A stretch of DNA of 64,000 bases, taken from positions 1 to 64,000 of the forward strand of contig NZ_FONV01000004.1 of NCBI RefSeq assembly GCF_900113015.1. Reading direction: 5' to 3'. Shown piece after piece: positions 43,319 to 51,803 of this stretch. The notes below the pieces were generated by a model, which was not told the DNA's origin, made no database searches, and saw only the letters and a list, made by a program, of their open reading frames with translations. This DNA is from Actinoplanes philippinensis. GTDB taxonomy: Bacteria > Actinomycetota > Actinomycetes > Mycobacteriales > Micromonosporaceae. The translations under genes were made by a program, and so were the position numbers. The first letter of the stretch is position 1, and each line of letters starts with the position of its first letter.

Positions 43319-44562
43319 GCCTCCGGGACGGTGACCCGGTGCAGCCGAGGTAGCACGCGGGTGAGCACCCAGTGCGGTGCGGCCGCGGCCCCGGTGAGGC
43401 GGCGCATCAGCCCGGCGGCGGTGTCGACCGCGCGGAACGCGTAGGGCACCATCTCCTCCTGATAGGCGGCGATCGCCTGCTCCACCGGCACGCCGGTCTC
43501 CCGGGCCTCGACGAGCCGACGGCCCAGCAGGGCGGCGTCACGCAGCGCGGTGTTGCCGCCCTGCGCGCCGAACGGTGGCATCACGTGCACGGCGTCGCCC
43601 ATCATCGTCGCCCGCGGGACCGCCCACCGTTGCGGGCGGCGGCCGGTGGCGAAGAGGTTGAGCACTGTCGCGTCCAGCTCGGCCGTGTCGACCAGCCGGC
43701 GGATGAGCGGGTGGAAGCCGGTGCTCATCCGGGCGGCCATGTCCCGCAGCTCCAGCAGGTTCCCGCGGATGCCGTTGGGCACCTCCTCCTGCCGCAGCAG
43801 CATCGCCCACATGACGTAGTCGTCGCCGTTGGGCGCGTACGTGCCGGGGATGACCCGGGTGAACGCCTCCCGCGGGCTCTCGCCGAACCGCATGGACGTG
43901 AAGAAGAAGGCACGGCCGGGACGGTTGTCGATGGACAGGACCCCACTGGTGCGCAGCGGTTCCGGGATGACGCTCTCGCCGTACCGCAGAAGGGGTGATC
44001 TGCCGTAGATCCCGGCCATCGGGGTGCTCTCCGGGGCCGCCTCCGGCGCGATCTGCGTGCGCAGCGCCGAGCCGACGCCGTCCGCGGCCACGACGACACT
44101 CGCCGGGACCGCCCCGCCGTCGGCGAACCGCAGCCGCAGGCCGGCCGGGCCGCCATCGTCCATGCCGACGGCTGCCCGGCCGTAGTGGATGCGGCCGTCC
44201 AGGCCGGACATCAGGATCGAGCGCAGGGTCAGACGGTCCACCTGGCGGGTCGCGTGTGGCTCGATCTTGAAGTTGATGGTGAAGGCGTCCCGCAGCCGGC
44301 TGTCGGTGAAGCGCAGGTGCCCGCCGGGTTCGTCGCCGGTGGCCAGCGCGAGACGGTAGAGCGGGCGGGGCAGGCTCTCCCGCAGCGCCTCCAGCCCGTA
44401 CCGGTCGAGGATGATCCGGTAGCCCTGCTGCCGGACGAAGGCGCCCTGATCTTTCTCGTAGACGTGCACGTCGATGCCGGCGCGCGTCAGGTACTGGGCG
44501 AGGCAGAGGCCGGAGAGCCCGGCGCCGGCGATCGCCACTGAGAAGTCGGTCGATTCGCTCAC
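43315..44562 (-). CDS. FAD-dependent monooxygenase
   Basis: A 415-residue aromatic-ring-hydroxylase-type flavoprotein. It has an N-terminal dinucleotide site (VAIAGAGLSGLCLAQYL), an FAD-contact pattern in VVVAADGVGSALR and the GDAVHVMPPFGAQGGNTALRDA motif typical of class A monooxygenases. Related enzymes hydroxylate phenols, polyketides and drugs such as tetracycline or rifampicin; the substrate here is unknown. GTG 44562 lies eight bases after TAAGAT, a leaderless start that overlaps a MarR-type operator. Confidence 0.88.
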   Translation of the reverse strand: MSESTDFSVAIAGAGLSGLCLAQYLTRAGIDVHVYEKDQGAFVRQQGYRIILDRYGLEALRESLPRPLYRLALATGDEPGGHLRFTDSRLRDAFTINFKIEPHATRQVDRLTLRSILMSGLDGRIHYGRAAVGMDDGGPAGLRLRFADGGAVPASVVVAADGVGSALRTQIAPEAAPESTPMAGIYGRSPLLRYGESVIPEPLRTSGVLSIDNRPGRAFFFTSMRFGESPREAFTRVIPGTYAPNGDDYVMWAMLLRQEEVPNGIRGNLLELRDMAARMSTGFHPLIRRLVDTAELDATVLNLFATGRRPQRWAVPRATMMGDAVHVMPPFGAQGGNTALRDAALLGRRLVEARETGVPVEQAIAAYQEEMVPYAFRAVDTAAGLMRRLTGAAAAPHWVLTRVLPRLHRVTVPEA

Positions 44563-44569
44563 GGCGGTT

Positions 44570-44586
44570 ATCTTAATGACTAAGAT
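44570..44586. promoter_or_regulatory. MarR-type operator
   Basis: ATCTTA (44570-44575) and TAAGAT (44581-44586) form a perfect 6-bp inverted repeat with a 5-base spacer. The left arm read on the minus strand is the -10 box of the FAD monooxygenase gene (TAAGAT), so occupancy by the co-transcribed MarR protein would block transcription. Confidence 0.7.
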
Positions 44587-44669
44587 GATTTGGGCAAGGG
44601 CGTCTTCGGCCGGTCCCGGACCGATCCGCTGCGGTACAGCCGCCGCCGGCCGCCCGCCGCCGCCGGTTT

Positions 44670-45377
44670 TCAGCCCTCCAGCGGGAGGGCGACGGCGCCG
44701 GCGTGTGCCGGGTTCTCGGCCTCGTCGAGCATGGCGGCGGCCACCGTCGCGCGGCTGACCCGCGCCGGGAACACCCGCCGGGGCGCCTGTTCCAGGGCCA
44801 GCGTGCGGCGGGACGGGCCGCTCGGGGAGTCCGACAGCGGCCCGGCGTGGAAGACGGTTCCGCCGGCGCCGAGGATGATCGCGTCGGCGGCCTCCTTGTC
44901 GGCCCGGTCCGGGAGCAGGCGCAGCAGGGTCCGGGTGAGCGGGCCGGCCGCCGCCGCGGACGGGCCGGTGCCGAAGGCGCCGAGCCACACGATCCGGCCC
45001 GGACGGGCGGCGGCCAGCGCCCGGGCGCCCTCGGTCAGCACACCCGGCCGGTCACCCTTGGCGACGCCGAGACCGGAGACGATCACCTCCCGCCCGCGCA
45101 GGGCCGCGGCGATGCTGTCCGGGTCACGGACGTCCGCGGCGACCCGGATCAGGCGCGCCGGGTCGACGGCCTCCCCCGGAACGGCGGACCCGGCGCGTCG
45201 TGCCGGGTCCGGCCGGCCGCCGACGTCCGCGCCGAGGGCATCGGCCGCGGGCAGGAGGATGCGGCCGGGGTTGCGGGCGATCGCGATGACGGTGTGGCCG
45301 CGGGCCAGGGCTTGGCGGGTCAGCTCGCGGCCGGTCGCGCCGGAGGCGGCCAGGACGGTGATCTCCATGCCGGTCAC
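44670..45377 (-). CDS. NAD(P)-binding Rossmann-fold protein
   Basis: A 235-residue NmrA/SDR-type protein with GASGATG (about 10-16) as cofactor loop, ARNPGR after the second strand and a WLGAFG segment in the middle. It looks like atypical SDR members that bind NAD(P) and act as epimerases, reductases or redox sensors. GTG 45377 overlaps the stop of the upstream inositol-monophosphatase-like gene (GTGA); ATG 45368 is the alternative start. The two form a small operon divergent from a LysR regulator. Confidence 0.8.
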   Translation of the reverse strand: MTGMEITVLAASGATGRELTRQALARGHTVIAIARNPGRILLPAADALGADVGGRPDPARRAGSAVPGEAVDPARLIRVAADVRDPDSIAAALRGREVIVSGLGVAKGDRPGVLTEGARALAAARPGRIVWLGAFGTGPSAAAAGPLTRTLLRLLPDRADKEAADAIILGAGGTVFHAGPLSDSPSGPSRRTLALEQAPRRVFPARVSRATVAAAMLDEAENPAHAGAVALPLEG

Positions 45378-46147
45378 CGGAGCGCTTCGAGGGCGGCCGC
45401 GTGGAGACCGGGCGCGGCGGCCACGTACCCGTCGCTGGTGACGTCCCAGGGTTTGCCGTCGAGGTCGGTGACGATGCCGCCGGCCTCCCGCACGATCAGC
45501 ACCGGCGCGATGTGCGAGCGCAGATTGTCGAACTGCCAGTGCACGTCCATCCGCCCGGCCGCGACCTGTGCCAGCTGGTGGCCGACCGGCACGGAGACAC
45601 GCACGTACAGCGCCTGCCGCATCATCGCGGCGACGGCGGCGCCGGCCCGGTCGGCCCGGTCGGCCTCCCGGCCGGGACGCGCCTGGCCGGTTCCGGTCAG
45701 GGCCAGACTCAGATCGGTCTTGGCCGACACCCTCAGCGGTACGCCGTTCGCCCTCGCCCCCTCACCCGCGACGGCCGTGAACGTCTCCCCCGCGACCGGC
45801 ATGTACAGCACGGCCAGCACCGGGCGGCCGTCCCGCACGAGGCTGACGCCGATGTTCCAGTCCGGCATGCCCTGCACCGCGTTCATGTTGCCGCCGACCG
45901 GGTCGACCACCCACCAGTCGCCACCGGGCATCGGCCCCGACCCGTGCTCGTCGGACGTCCACTGCGAACCGGGCAGCGCCGCGGTCAGCGCCGGCCGGAG
46001 CACACCGCTGACGGCGTCGTCGTTCGCGGCCAGCGCGGCCATCAGCTCCGCCCGGGTCGTCGGCGTGACCGCGGGGCGGGTGACCAGGGCGGCGGCGCTG
46101 TGGACGGCCTCGGTCAGGACGGTGAGAAGTTGCTGTTCGGTGGTCAT
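45374..46147 (-). CDS. inositol-monophosphatase-like protein, atypical
   Basis: A 257-residue IMPase-fold protein. The usual metal motif DP(I/L)DGT reads DPVGGN (about 82-87), so the second metal-binding Asp is Gly; the first Asp (82), the upstream Glu (about 67) and the WD-type Asp region (FDNLRSHIAP) are kept. It might therefore have lost or altered phosphatase activity, or act on another substrate. ATG 46147 follows GGTGGAG. It shares an operon with the NAD(P)-binding protein and is divergent from the LysR gene. Confidence 0.8.
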   Translation of the reverse strand: MTTEQQLLTVLTEAVHSAAALVTRPAVTPTTRAELMAALAANDDAVSGVLRPALTAALPGSQWTSDEHGSGPMPGGDWWVVDPVGGNMNAVQGMPDWNIGVSLVRDGRPVLAVLYMPVAGETFTAVAGEGARANGVPLRVSAKTDLSLALTGTGQARPGREADRADRAGAAVAAMMRQALYVRVSVPVGHQLAQVAAGRMDVHWQFDNLRSHIAPVLIVREAGGIVTDLDGKPWDVTSDGYVAAAPGLHAAALEALR

Positions 46148-46213
46148 GACTCCACCCTGCCGCCCCTGTTGCGTTGAGTCCAGTGCAACGTTGTTAGGGT
46201 AGAGTTTACCGCC
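46148..46213. promoter_or_regulatory. LysR/IMPase-like divergent promoter
   Basis: GTTGC (46168-46172) and GCAAC (46185-46189) form a 5-bp inverted repeat with a 12-base spacer, compatible with a LysR-type T-N11-A box (TTG-N-CAA). TAGAGT lies eight bases before GTG 46214. The divergent arrangement is standard for a LysR regulator and its target. Confidence 0.55.
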
Positions 46214-47113
46214 GTGCAACTGGATCTGAACCTGCTCACCGTGCTCGACGCCCTGCTCCAGGAGGGCAGCGTGACCGGGGCGGCCCAGCGCCTGCGGCTC
46301 TCCTCCCCCGCGGTCAGCCGCAGCCTGGGCCGTCTGCGCCGGCTGACCGGCGACGACATCCTGGTCCGCACCGGCCGCACGATGACCCCCACGCCGTATG
46401 CGCTGGCCGTCCGCGAGCAGGTCGGTGAGCTGCTGCGGCAGAGCCGGCAGGTGCTGGCGCCGAGCCGCGAGCTCGACCTCGCCGGCCTCGACCGGGTCTT
46501 CACCCTGCAGTGCCACGACGCGCTCGCCACCGTGCTCGCCCCGCCCCTGCTCGCCGACATCGCGGAGTCGGCGCCGGGGGTGCGGTTGCGCTTCCCGTCC
46601 GAGGCGGCCGTCGACACCGACGAGTTACGGCACGGCCGCGTCGACCTGGAGGTCGGATCCGCCGTGCCGGCCCTGCCGGAGATCCGGCACGAGATAGTGG
46701 GCCACGACCGGTTCGTCGTGATCCTGCGGGCCGGTCATCCGTACGCCGAAAGCCTCGATCTTGACGTTTTCGCCGCCCTGCCGCACGTGCTGGTGTCACG
46801 CCGGGGCCGGTTGAGCGACCCGGTCGACAGCGCCCTGGACGAGCACGGCCGGCACCGCCGGGTCCTCGCCGCGGTCGGCGCCACCGCGACCGCCGCCCAG
46901 GTGGTGGCCCGCAGCGACGCCGTCCTGACCGCGCCCGCGCTGGCGCTGCGCACCCTGGCCGACGCGTTCGGCCTGGTCACCGTGCCGTTGCCACTGACCT
47001 TGCCGGAGCCGCCGATCGTCTGCGGCTGGCACCAGCGTTTCGACACCGACCCGGCACACGCCTGGCTGCGCGACCGCGTCCGCACCGCCCTCACCGCGGT
47101 CCTGCCCACCTGA
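46214..47113 (+). CDS. LysR-family regulator
   Basis: A 299-residue LysR-type regulator: winged helix-turn-helix at about 1-65 (LNLLTVLDALLQEGSVTGAAQRLRLSSPAVSRSLGRLRRLTGDDILVRTGRTMTPT) and a substrate-binding domain after about 90. The GTG start is eight bases after TAGAGT. It very probably controls the divergent NAD(P)-binding and IMPase-like operon. Confidence 0.92.
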   Translation: MQLDLNLLTVLDALLQEGSVTGAAQRLRLSSPAVSRSLGRLRRLTGDDILVRTGRTMTPTPYALAVREQVGELLRQSRQVLAPSRELDLAGLDRVFTLQCHDALATVLAPPLLADIAESAPGVRLRFPSEAAVDTDELRHGRVDLEVGSAVPALPEIRHEIVGHDRFVVILRAGHPYAESLDLDVFAALPHVLVSRRGRLSDPVDSALDEHGRHRRVLAAVGATATAAQVVARSDAVLTAPALALRTLADAFGLVTVPLPLTLPEPPIVCGWHQRFDTDPAHAWLRDRVRTALTAVLPT

Positions 47114-47151
47114 CCCCGCCGCCGGACCGTCGCTGCCGCACCAGCAGGGGT

Positions 47152-47230
47152 GCGGCCCGGCAACCGGCGCGCCCACCCGCACAGGCGCGGCGCGGCAATC
47201 GGCGCGCCCACCCGCACCGGCGCGGCCCGG
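47152..47230. repeat. 35-bp imperfect tandem repeat
   Basis: Two 35-bp units (47152-47186 and 47187-47221) differ at three positions and are followed by nine bases of a third (47222-47230). The repeats lie just after the LysR gene and are not part of a convincing gene. Confidence 0.85.
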
Positions 47231-47520
47231 CCCGGCCCGGCGAGCGAACAACGCCGCAACCCACCGGCACGGCGGCCGGCCAAGCGGACACCTCCGCCAC
47301 CGCACCGATCCGGCGAGCCGAACGCCGCCACTGACCGGCGCGCCCTGTCGGTCGCGACCCGCGAGCACCGACAGGACCTGGCGGAATCGCCGCTCCGCAC
47401 GGATCGAGTCCGTCCACATGAGCCGACCCCGCCGGGCGCCGGCACTGGGGAAGAACCCTCATCCGTCGGGGTGAAGGGTGGAGGTCGTCCGCCGTCTGCG
47501 GGTGGCGCCGGGAACCCCCG
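47231..47520. other. gene-free stretch
   Basis: Nothing recognisable was seen in these 290 bases: GC-rich, with no domain-bearing frame on either strand. A forward frame runs through it but only as an upstream extension of the sigma-factor gene. Confidence 0.45.
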
Positions 47521-48049
47521 TCATCGGCGTCGGCGTGAACCGGCGAGCCGGCCGACAGCAAGAGCGGCGGAGATGCCGAGGGCGAGCATCGCCTCGCCGG
47601 CCACCGGCCGGGCCGGCTTCACGGGCGCCGGCGCGTGGCCGCGGCCCGGGTGGGTGATCGCGCGACAGGGATCCGGGATCTCGGCCGATGCCGGACGCAT
47701 AGGTTTCCGGGTCGTCCAGGACCAGGCGCAGAAGTTCGAGCCGGCGGTCCCGGCTCGCCTGCAGGCGCTGCTGGTCGAACGCCCGAGCCTGGTAGCGGAT
47801 CGAGGCGGCGACCGCCAGGAACGCGGAAGCGGAGAACACCGCCGAAACCACGCCGTAGGAGTCGCCGATGTTGCCCAGGCTCTCCCGGTCGGCGGTGATG
47901 AGGCGGCCGATCCGGCCGAGCGCGAGGGGGACCGCCGCGACGGCGAGGATCGTCAGCGCGGCGATCGCCACGATCACCACAGGAAGGCGGAGACGCTTCC
48001 TGGACCCAGCGTGGACACCGGCGGCAACGGGTGGAGTGGCGTGGATCAC
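47521..48049 (-). pseudogene. broken DUF6082-like gene
   Basis: A minus-strand frame from GTG 48049 encodes a membrane helix (about residues 13-33), then GNIGDSYGVVSAVFSASAFLAV, ARAFDQQRLQASRDRRLELL, then RLVLDDPETYASGIG, all typical of DUF6082 family proteins. After about residue 120 the frame becomes Pro/Arg-rich and does not match the family. A different frame ends in GEAMLALGISAALAVGRLAGSRRRR-like membrane-anchor sequence at 47521. The gene is either truncated and fused to unrelated sequence or frameshifted. Confidence 0.6.
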
Positions 48050-48094
48050 AACCGGAGAAGATCCGATCGGGGTGGTGCGGTCGTCTATCAGGGC

Positions 48095-48646
48095 GTGAGA
48101 GAGAGTCTGGACGCGGTTGACGAGGGCGAACTCGTGCGCCGTACCGCTGCCGGCGACCGGCGGGCGTTCGATGAGCTGTATCGCCGGACGTCGCCGTGGC
48201 TTGCCGTCCGGCTTCGGCGGCGGTGTGCGGACGCCGACGTGGTGGCCGACGTGATGCAGGAGACCTATCTCGCGGTGTGGCGGGCGGCGGGCAGTTTCGC
48301 CGAGTCGGCCGTCGACGGCAGCGCGGTCGGCTGGCTGTGGACGATCGCCGCGAATCGGATGGTCGACGCGTTCCGGCGGCGGGCGCGGCAGGCTCAGGTG
48401 CCGGCGGTGCCGACCGCCGAGGCGGTCGCTCCGGCCGCCGAGGACGAGGTGATGGCCGGTCGGGTCGGGCAGGACCTGGAGCAGGCGTTGCTGCGGCTGC
48501 CGCCGGAGGTACGGCAGGTGCTGCGGGCCATGGTGCTCGACGGGCTGTCCGCGCGGGACACCGCGGTGCTGCTGAACGTGCCGGAGGGCACGGTGAAATC
48601 CCGGGCGCGGCGGGCCCGGATCGCTCTGCGGGAGGCGCTGTCGTGA
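48095..48646 (+). CDS. ECF-type sigma factor
   Basis: A 183-residue sigma factor: region 2 (about 10-85, ELVRRTAAGDRRAFDELYRRTSPWLAVRLRR ... VADVMQETYLAVWRAAGSFAE ... AVGWLWTIAANRMVDAFRRRAR) and region 4 (about 120-180, LEQALLRLPPEVRQVLRAMVLDGLSARDTAVLLNVPEGTVKSRARRARIALR). GTG 48095 is chosen as start; the longer frame to 47150 passes through repeats. Its stop overlaps the anti-sigma start (GTGA), which is the rule for these pairs. It probably drives this operon. Confidence 0.9.
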   Translation: MRESLDAVDEGELVRRTAAGDRRAFDELYRRTSPWLAVRLRRRCADADVVADVMQETYLAVWRAAGSFAESAVDGSAVGWLWTIAANRMVDAFRRRARQAQVPAVPTAEAVAPAAEDEVMAGRVGQDLEQALLRLPPEVRQVLRAMVLDGLSARDTAVLLNVPEGTVKSRARRARIALREALS

Positions 48647-49437
48647 CGATGCATCCTGATGTCGCCGTGCTGGCACGGTACGCCGACGGTGACCCGGGCC
48701 TCGACGAGGCGAGTGTGTGGTCGGTGGAGTCACACCTGGAGACGTGTGCGGACTGCCGGGCGCGGCTGGCCGGCCAGATCCCCGACGACACCCGTGCGCT
48801 GCTCGACGTGGTCGGCGCCGCCGTCGGCCGGGGTATCGAGGCGGGCCCGGCGCCGGCACGCCGACGGATGGCGATCCGCCGCCGCCGGCTCGCGGTGACG
48901 CCGGCGCCGTGGCTGACGATGACGGCGGGCGTGCTGGGCTGCGCCGTCCTGCTGCACGCCATCGCCCCGGACCTGCCGTCGCTGGTGCTGCTGCTGGCCC
49001 CGGTGGCGCCGCTGCCGGGTGTGGCCGCGTCGTGGAACCGGCGGACCGACCCGGCCTGGGAGCTGGTGGCCGGCACCCCGTCGGCGGGGCTCGGCATGCT
49101 GCTGCGGCGCACGACGGCGGTGCTGGCCGTGGTGATCCCGCTGCTCGCGCTGGCCGGCGCCCGTACCGGCGCGCCGCTCGCGATGCTGCTCACGCCGTGC
49201 CTGGCGTTCACCGCGGCGTCGATCGCGCTGGGCTCGCTGATCGGGGTACGCCGGGCGGCGGCCGGGCTGGGCACGGTGTGGTCGGTGGCGGTCGTGGCGC
49301 CGAGCCTGGCGACCGCACAGCTGCCCGTCGTGCTGACGCCGGGCGGCGCCGCGGCCTGGGCGGCGGCCGCCGTGGGGATGGCCGGTTTCGCCGCGGCCCG
49401 AGCCGACCTCTTCCGCCGCCTGAACAGCGCCGACTGA
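48643..49437 (+). CDS. zf-HC2 anti-sigma factor, membrane-bound
   Basis: A 264-residue protein: an N-terminal zinc-binding ZAS-like domain (HLETCADCRARL, His-x3-Cys-x2-Cys, about 25-38) and about six membrane helices (about 85-255). It would hold the sigma factor at the membrane until a signal is sensed. Translation at GTG 48643 overlaps the sigma factor stop (GTGA), so stoichiometric expression is expected. Confidence 0.85.
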   Translation: MTMHPDVAVLARYADGDPGLDEASVWSVESHLETCADCRARLAGQIPDDTRALLDVVGAAVGRGIEAGPAPARRRMAIRRRRLAVTPAPWLTMTAGVLGCAVLLHAIAPDLPSLVLLLAPVAPLPGVAASWNRRTDPAWELVAGTPSAGLGMLLRRTTAVLAVVIPLLALAGARTGAPLAMLLTPCLAFTAASIALGSLIGVRRAAAGLGTVWSVAVVAPSLATAQLPVVLTPGGAAAWAAAAVGMAGFAAARADLFRRLNSAD

Positions 49438-49665
49438 GACCCAGGACGACGCGACCGAACTCCGCCCGCCAAGTGAACCGAACCCCGCCCACCAAGCAGC
49501 GGCCGAACCGAACGCCGCAGCCAGGACGGCCGGAAGCCGGCACCCGAACCCCGACCGCACCGCAACCAAGACGGGCCGGTAGCCGACCGACCGTGACCGC
49601 ACCGCCACACCTGACAGCCGTACAACGCCGGCAAAGCGGCAGCGGCGACCGAGACGAGGGAACGA
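49438..49665. other. intergenic leader before ABC transporter
   Basis: These 228 bases contain no supported gene. The plus strand is rich in short CCGAAC/CCGCAC repeats, low in T. A plain ribosome-binding site (GAGGGA) lies before ATG 49666. The ABC transporter may have its own promoter here or be read through from the sigma-factor genes. Confidence 0.4.
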
Positions 49666-50463
49666 ATGCGAACGATCAGTGCGGCCGAGACCGCGCCCGC
49701 CACCTACGCGTGGGCCGTGCACGCCGAGCAGTTGAAGGTCCGGGCCGGGCGTCACCTGGCCGTGGACGGGCTGGACCTGCGACTGCGGACCGGCGTGCAC
49801 GGTCTGCTCGGCCCGAACGGCGCGGGCAAGACGACGCTGATGCGGGCGCTGGCCACCGTGCTGAAGACGGCCGGTGGAGAGTTGACGCTGCTCGGCGAGC
49901 CGGTGAGCGGCCGCGGCGATCTGCGCAGGGTGCGGCGGGAGCTGGGCTATCTGCCGCAGGATTTCGGGTTCTATCCGCGGTTCACGGTGCGGGAGTTCGT
50001 CGAGTACATGGCGTGGCTCAAGGAGATGCCGAAGGCGTCGATCCCGGCGGCGGCGCAGCGGGCCGTCGAGCGGGTGGGGCTGACCGCGAAGGCGGACGCG
50101 AAGATGAAGACGCTGTCCGGGGGCATGGTGCGCCGGGCCGGGATCGCGCAGGCCATCGTGAACGACCCGCAGGTCCTGCTGCTCGACGAGCCGACCGTGG
50201 GACTGGACCCGGAGCAGCGTCTCGACTTCCGGGAGCTGCTGGCCGACATCGGTGTCGACAGTTGTGTGCTGGTCTCCACGCACCTGGTGGAGGACGTGGT
50301 GGCGGCGTGCACCGACGTGGTGCTGGTCAACGAGGGAAAGCTGGTCTTCCAGGGTTCTCCGGAGGCGTTGATGGCGCACGGGGAGCAGGGCGACCCCGGG
50401 TTCAGCCCGGCCGAGCGGGGCTATTCGGCGCTGCTGCGCCGGCACCGTGGCGGTGCGGCATGA
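49666..50463 (+). CDS. ABC transporter ATP-binding protein
   Basis: A 265-residue ABC ATPase: Walker A GPNGAGKTT (about 53-61), Q-loop YLPQDFG (about 104-110), signature LSGGMVRRAGIAQA, Walker B VLLLDEPT and H-loop STHLVED. It resembles the ATPases of ABC-2 type exporters of actinobacteria. Its stop overlaps the next gene (ATGA), so the complex is made from one message with the two membrane subunits that follow. Confidence 0.93.
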   Translation: MRTISAAETAPATYAWAVHAEQLKVRAGRHLAVDGLDLRLRTGVHGLLGPNGAGKTTLMRALATVLKTAGGELTLLGEPVSGRGDLRRVRRELGYLPQDFGFYPRFTVREFVEYMAWLKEMPKASIPAAAQRAVERVGLTAKADAKMKTLSGGMVRRAGIAQAIVNDPQVLLLDEPTVGLDPEQRLDFRELLADIGVDSCVLVSTHLVEDVVAACTDVVLVNEGKLVFQGSPEALMAHGEQGDPGFSPAERGYSALLRRHRGGAA

Positions 50464-51803
50464 GCCGGGTGCTGGCGGTGCAGGTCCGCCGGTTCGGCCT
50501 GCCGGGGGCGACGGTGCTGCTGGTGGCCGGCGCGACCCTGCTGTACGCCGTGCGCTGGGAGTGGGCGGCGGGGTGGATGTCGCTGGTGACGAGCCAGCGG
50601 TCGTACCTGATGCTGTCGTGCCCGGTGGCGATCGGTGTCGGCGCCTGGCTGGCGCGCCGGGAGCACCGGGCGGGCGTGGCCGAGTTGTTCGCCGGCACGC
50701 CGCGGCCACGCCGTCAGCGGGTCCTGCTGTCGATGGCCGCGGTCGCCGGCGCGGTGGGTGTCGCGCAGGTGGCGGTACTGGTGGTGACCGGGCTGTGGAT
50801 CGCCTCGACGGCCCGCTACCTGCCGGGTGAGGCGGTCGCCGCGGCGGGGGTCGGCGTGCTGGCGGTGATCACGTCGGCCTGGATCGGGATGGCCCTCGGG
50901 CGGCTGGCGCCCACTGCGGTGACGGCGCCGGTGCTGGCGGTGGCCGGATTCGGGGCGATGCTGGCGCTGCCGATGGCGTTCCACGAGGACCGGCTGTCCA
51001 CGCTCGCCTCCCCGGCGTGGGGGATGAACCAGTTCATCGAGTACCAGACAGTTCCTCTGCGGGCCAGCGCGGCGCAGGCGGTCCTCGCGGCGGGCGTCGC
51101 GGTGGCGGCCGTCGTGCTGCTGGCGGCGGGCCGGTGGCGTACGCGTGCCGCGGCGCTGCTGCCGCTGGTGCTGGGAGTGGCGCTCGGGGTCGCGGTGATG
51201 CCCCGCGACTACGACCGGGTGACCATCGACCCGGTCGCGCAGCAGCAGGTGTGCACCGGCGACGCGCCGCGGGTGTGCGTGGCGCGGGTGCACGCCGGTC
51301 TGCTGGACGAGGTCACGCCGTACGCCCGGGAGGCGCTGGCCCTGCTGGCGAAGCTGCCGGATCCGCCGACGTCGGCCGTCGAGAACACCAACGTCTACCT
51401 CGACGAGAAGAGCGTCATCCGGTACGGCGCGGACACGGTGCCGTTCGACGTGCGGGTCGGCGACGACGGCCACGTCGAGCATCCGGAGTTCGTGCTGACC
51501 CGGATGCTGGAGTCGGGTGGGGCGACCTCCGCCGGCTGCCCGGACGGGTTCGACGTGCCGGCCGCGATGGCGGCGGGGGCGTGGCTGTCGGGGCGGCGGC
51601 CGGTCCGCGACCCGGATGCGGGCGGCTACGTGGTCGAGCCGGGTGAGACGCCGCCGCCCAGTGACGAGGTCGAGGCGGCCCGGCTGTGGGAGGGGCTGCG
51701 CGAACTCCCCGAGGCGGAGGCACTGGCCCGGGTGGTCGCGGTTCGCCAGGCGGCCCTGACCTGCGGTGACACACGCGGCGTGCTGGAGCGGGGCGTCCGG
51801 TGA
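50460..51803 (+). CDS. ABC transporter membrane subunit with extracytoplasmic tail
   Basis: A 447-residue membrane protein. Six membrane helices occupy about residues 15-245, then a long extracytoplasmic domain of about 200 residues (VCTGDAPRVCVARVHAGLLDE ... AAARLWEGLRELPEAEALARVVAVRQAALTCGDTRGVLERGVR) with several Cys. Only the helical half resembles ABC-2-type permeases; the tail is unusual. It probably pairs with the ATPase. ATG 50460 overlaps the ATPase stop (ATGA) and the stop overlaps the next start (GTGA). Confidence 0.8.
   Translation: MSRVLAVQVRRFGLPGATVLLVAGATLLYAVRWEWAAGWMSLVTSQRSYLMLSCPVAIGVGAWLARREHRAGVAELFAGTPRPRRQRVLLSMAAVAGAVGVAQVAVLVVTGLWIASTARYLPGEAVAAAGVGVLAVITSAWIGMALGRLAPTAVTAPVLAVAGFGAMLALPMAFHEDRLSTLASPAWGMNQFIEYQTVPLRASAAQAVLAAGVAVAAVVLLAAGRWRTRAAALLPLVLGVALGVAVMPRDYDRVTIDPVAQQQVCTGDAPRVCVARVHAGLLDEVTPYAREALALLAKLPDPPTSAVENTNVYLDEKSVIRYGADTVPFDVRVGDDGHVEHPEFVLTRMLESGGATSAGCPDGFDVPAAMAAGAWLSGRRPVRDPDAGGYVVEPGETPPPSDEVEAARLWEGLRELPEAEALARVVAVRQAALTCGDTRGVLERGVR

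Noticed and set aside
39626..46147. A biosynthetic gene cluster suggested by SDR, monooxygenase and NAD(P)-binding proteins
   Set aside because: They lie in separate regulated units with no synthase or carrier protein, so no cluster is supported.
47150..48094. Upstream extension of the sigma-factor frame
   Set aside because: It runs through a tandem repeat and the antisense of a broken gene; the real sigma factor starts with GTG 48095.
48717..50459. Upstream extension of the ABC permease frame
   Set aside because: Overlaps the anti-sigma factor and ATPase genes in another frame; ATG 50460 has a natural ATGA overlap.
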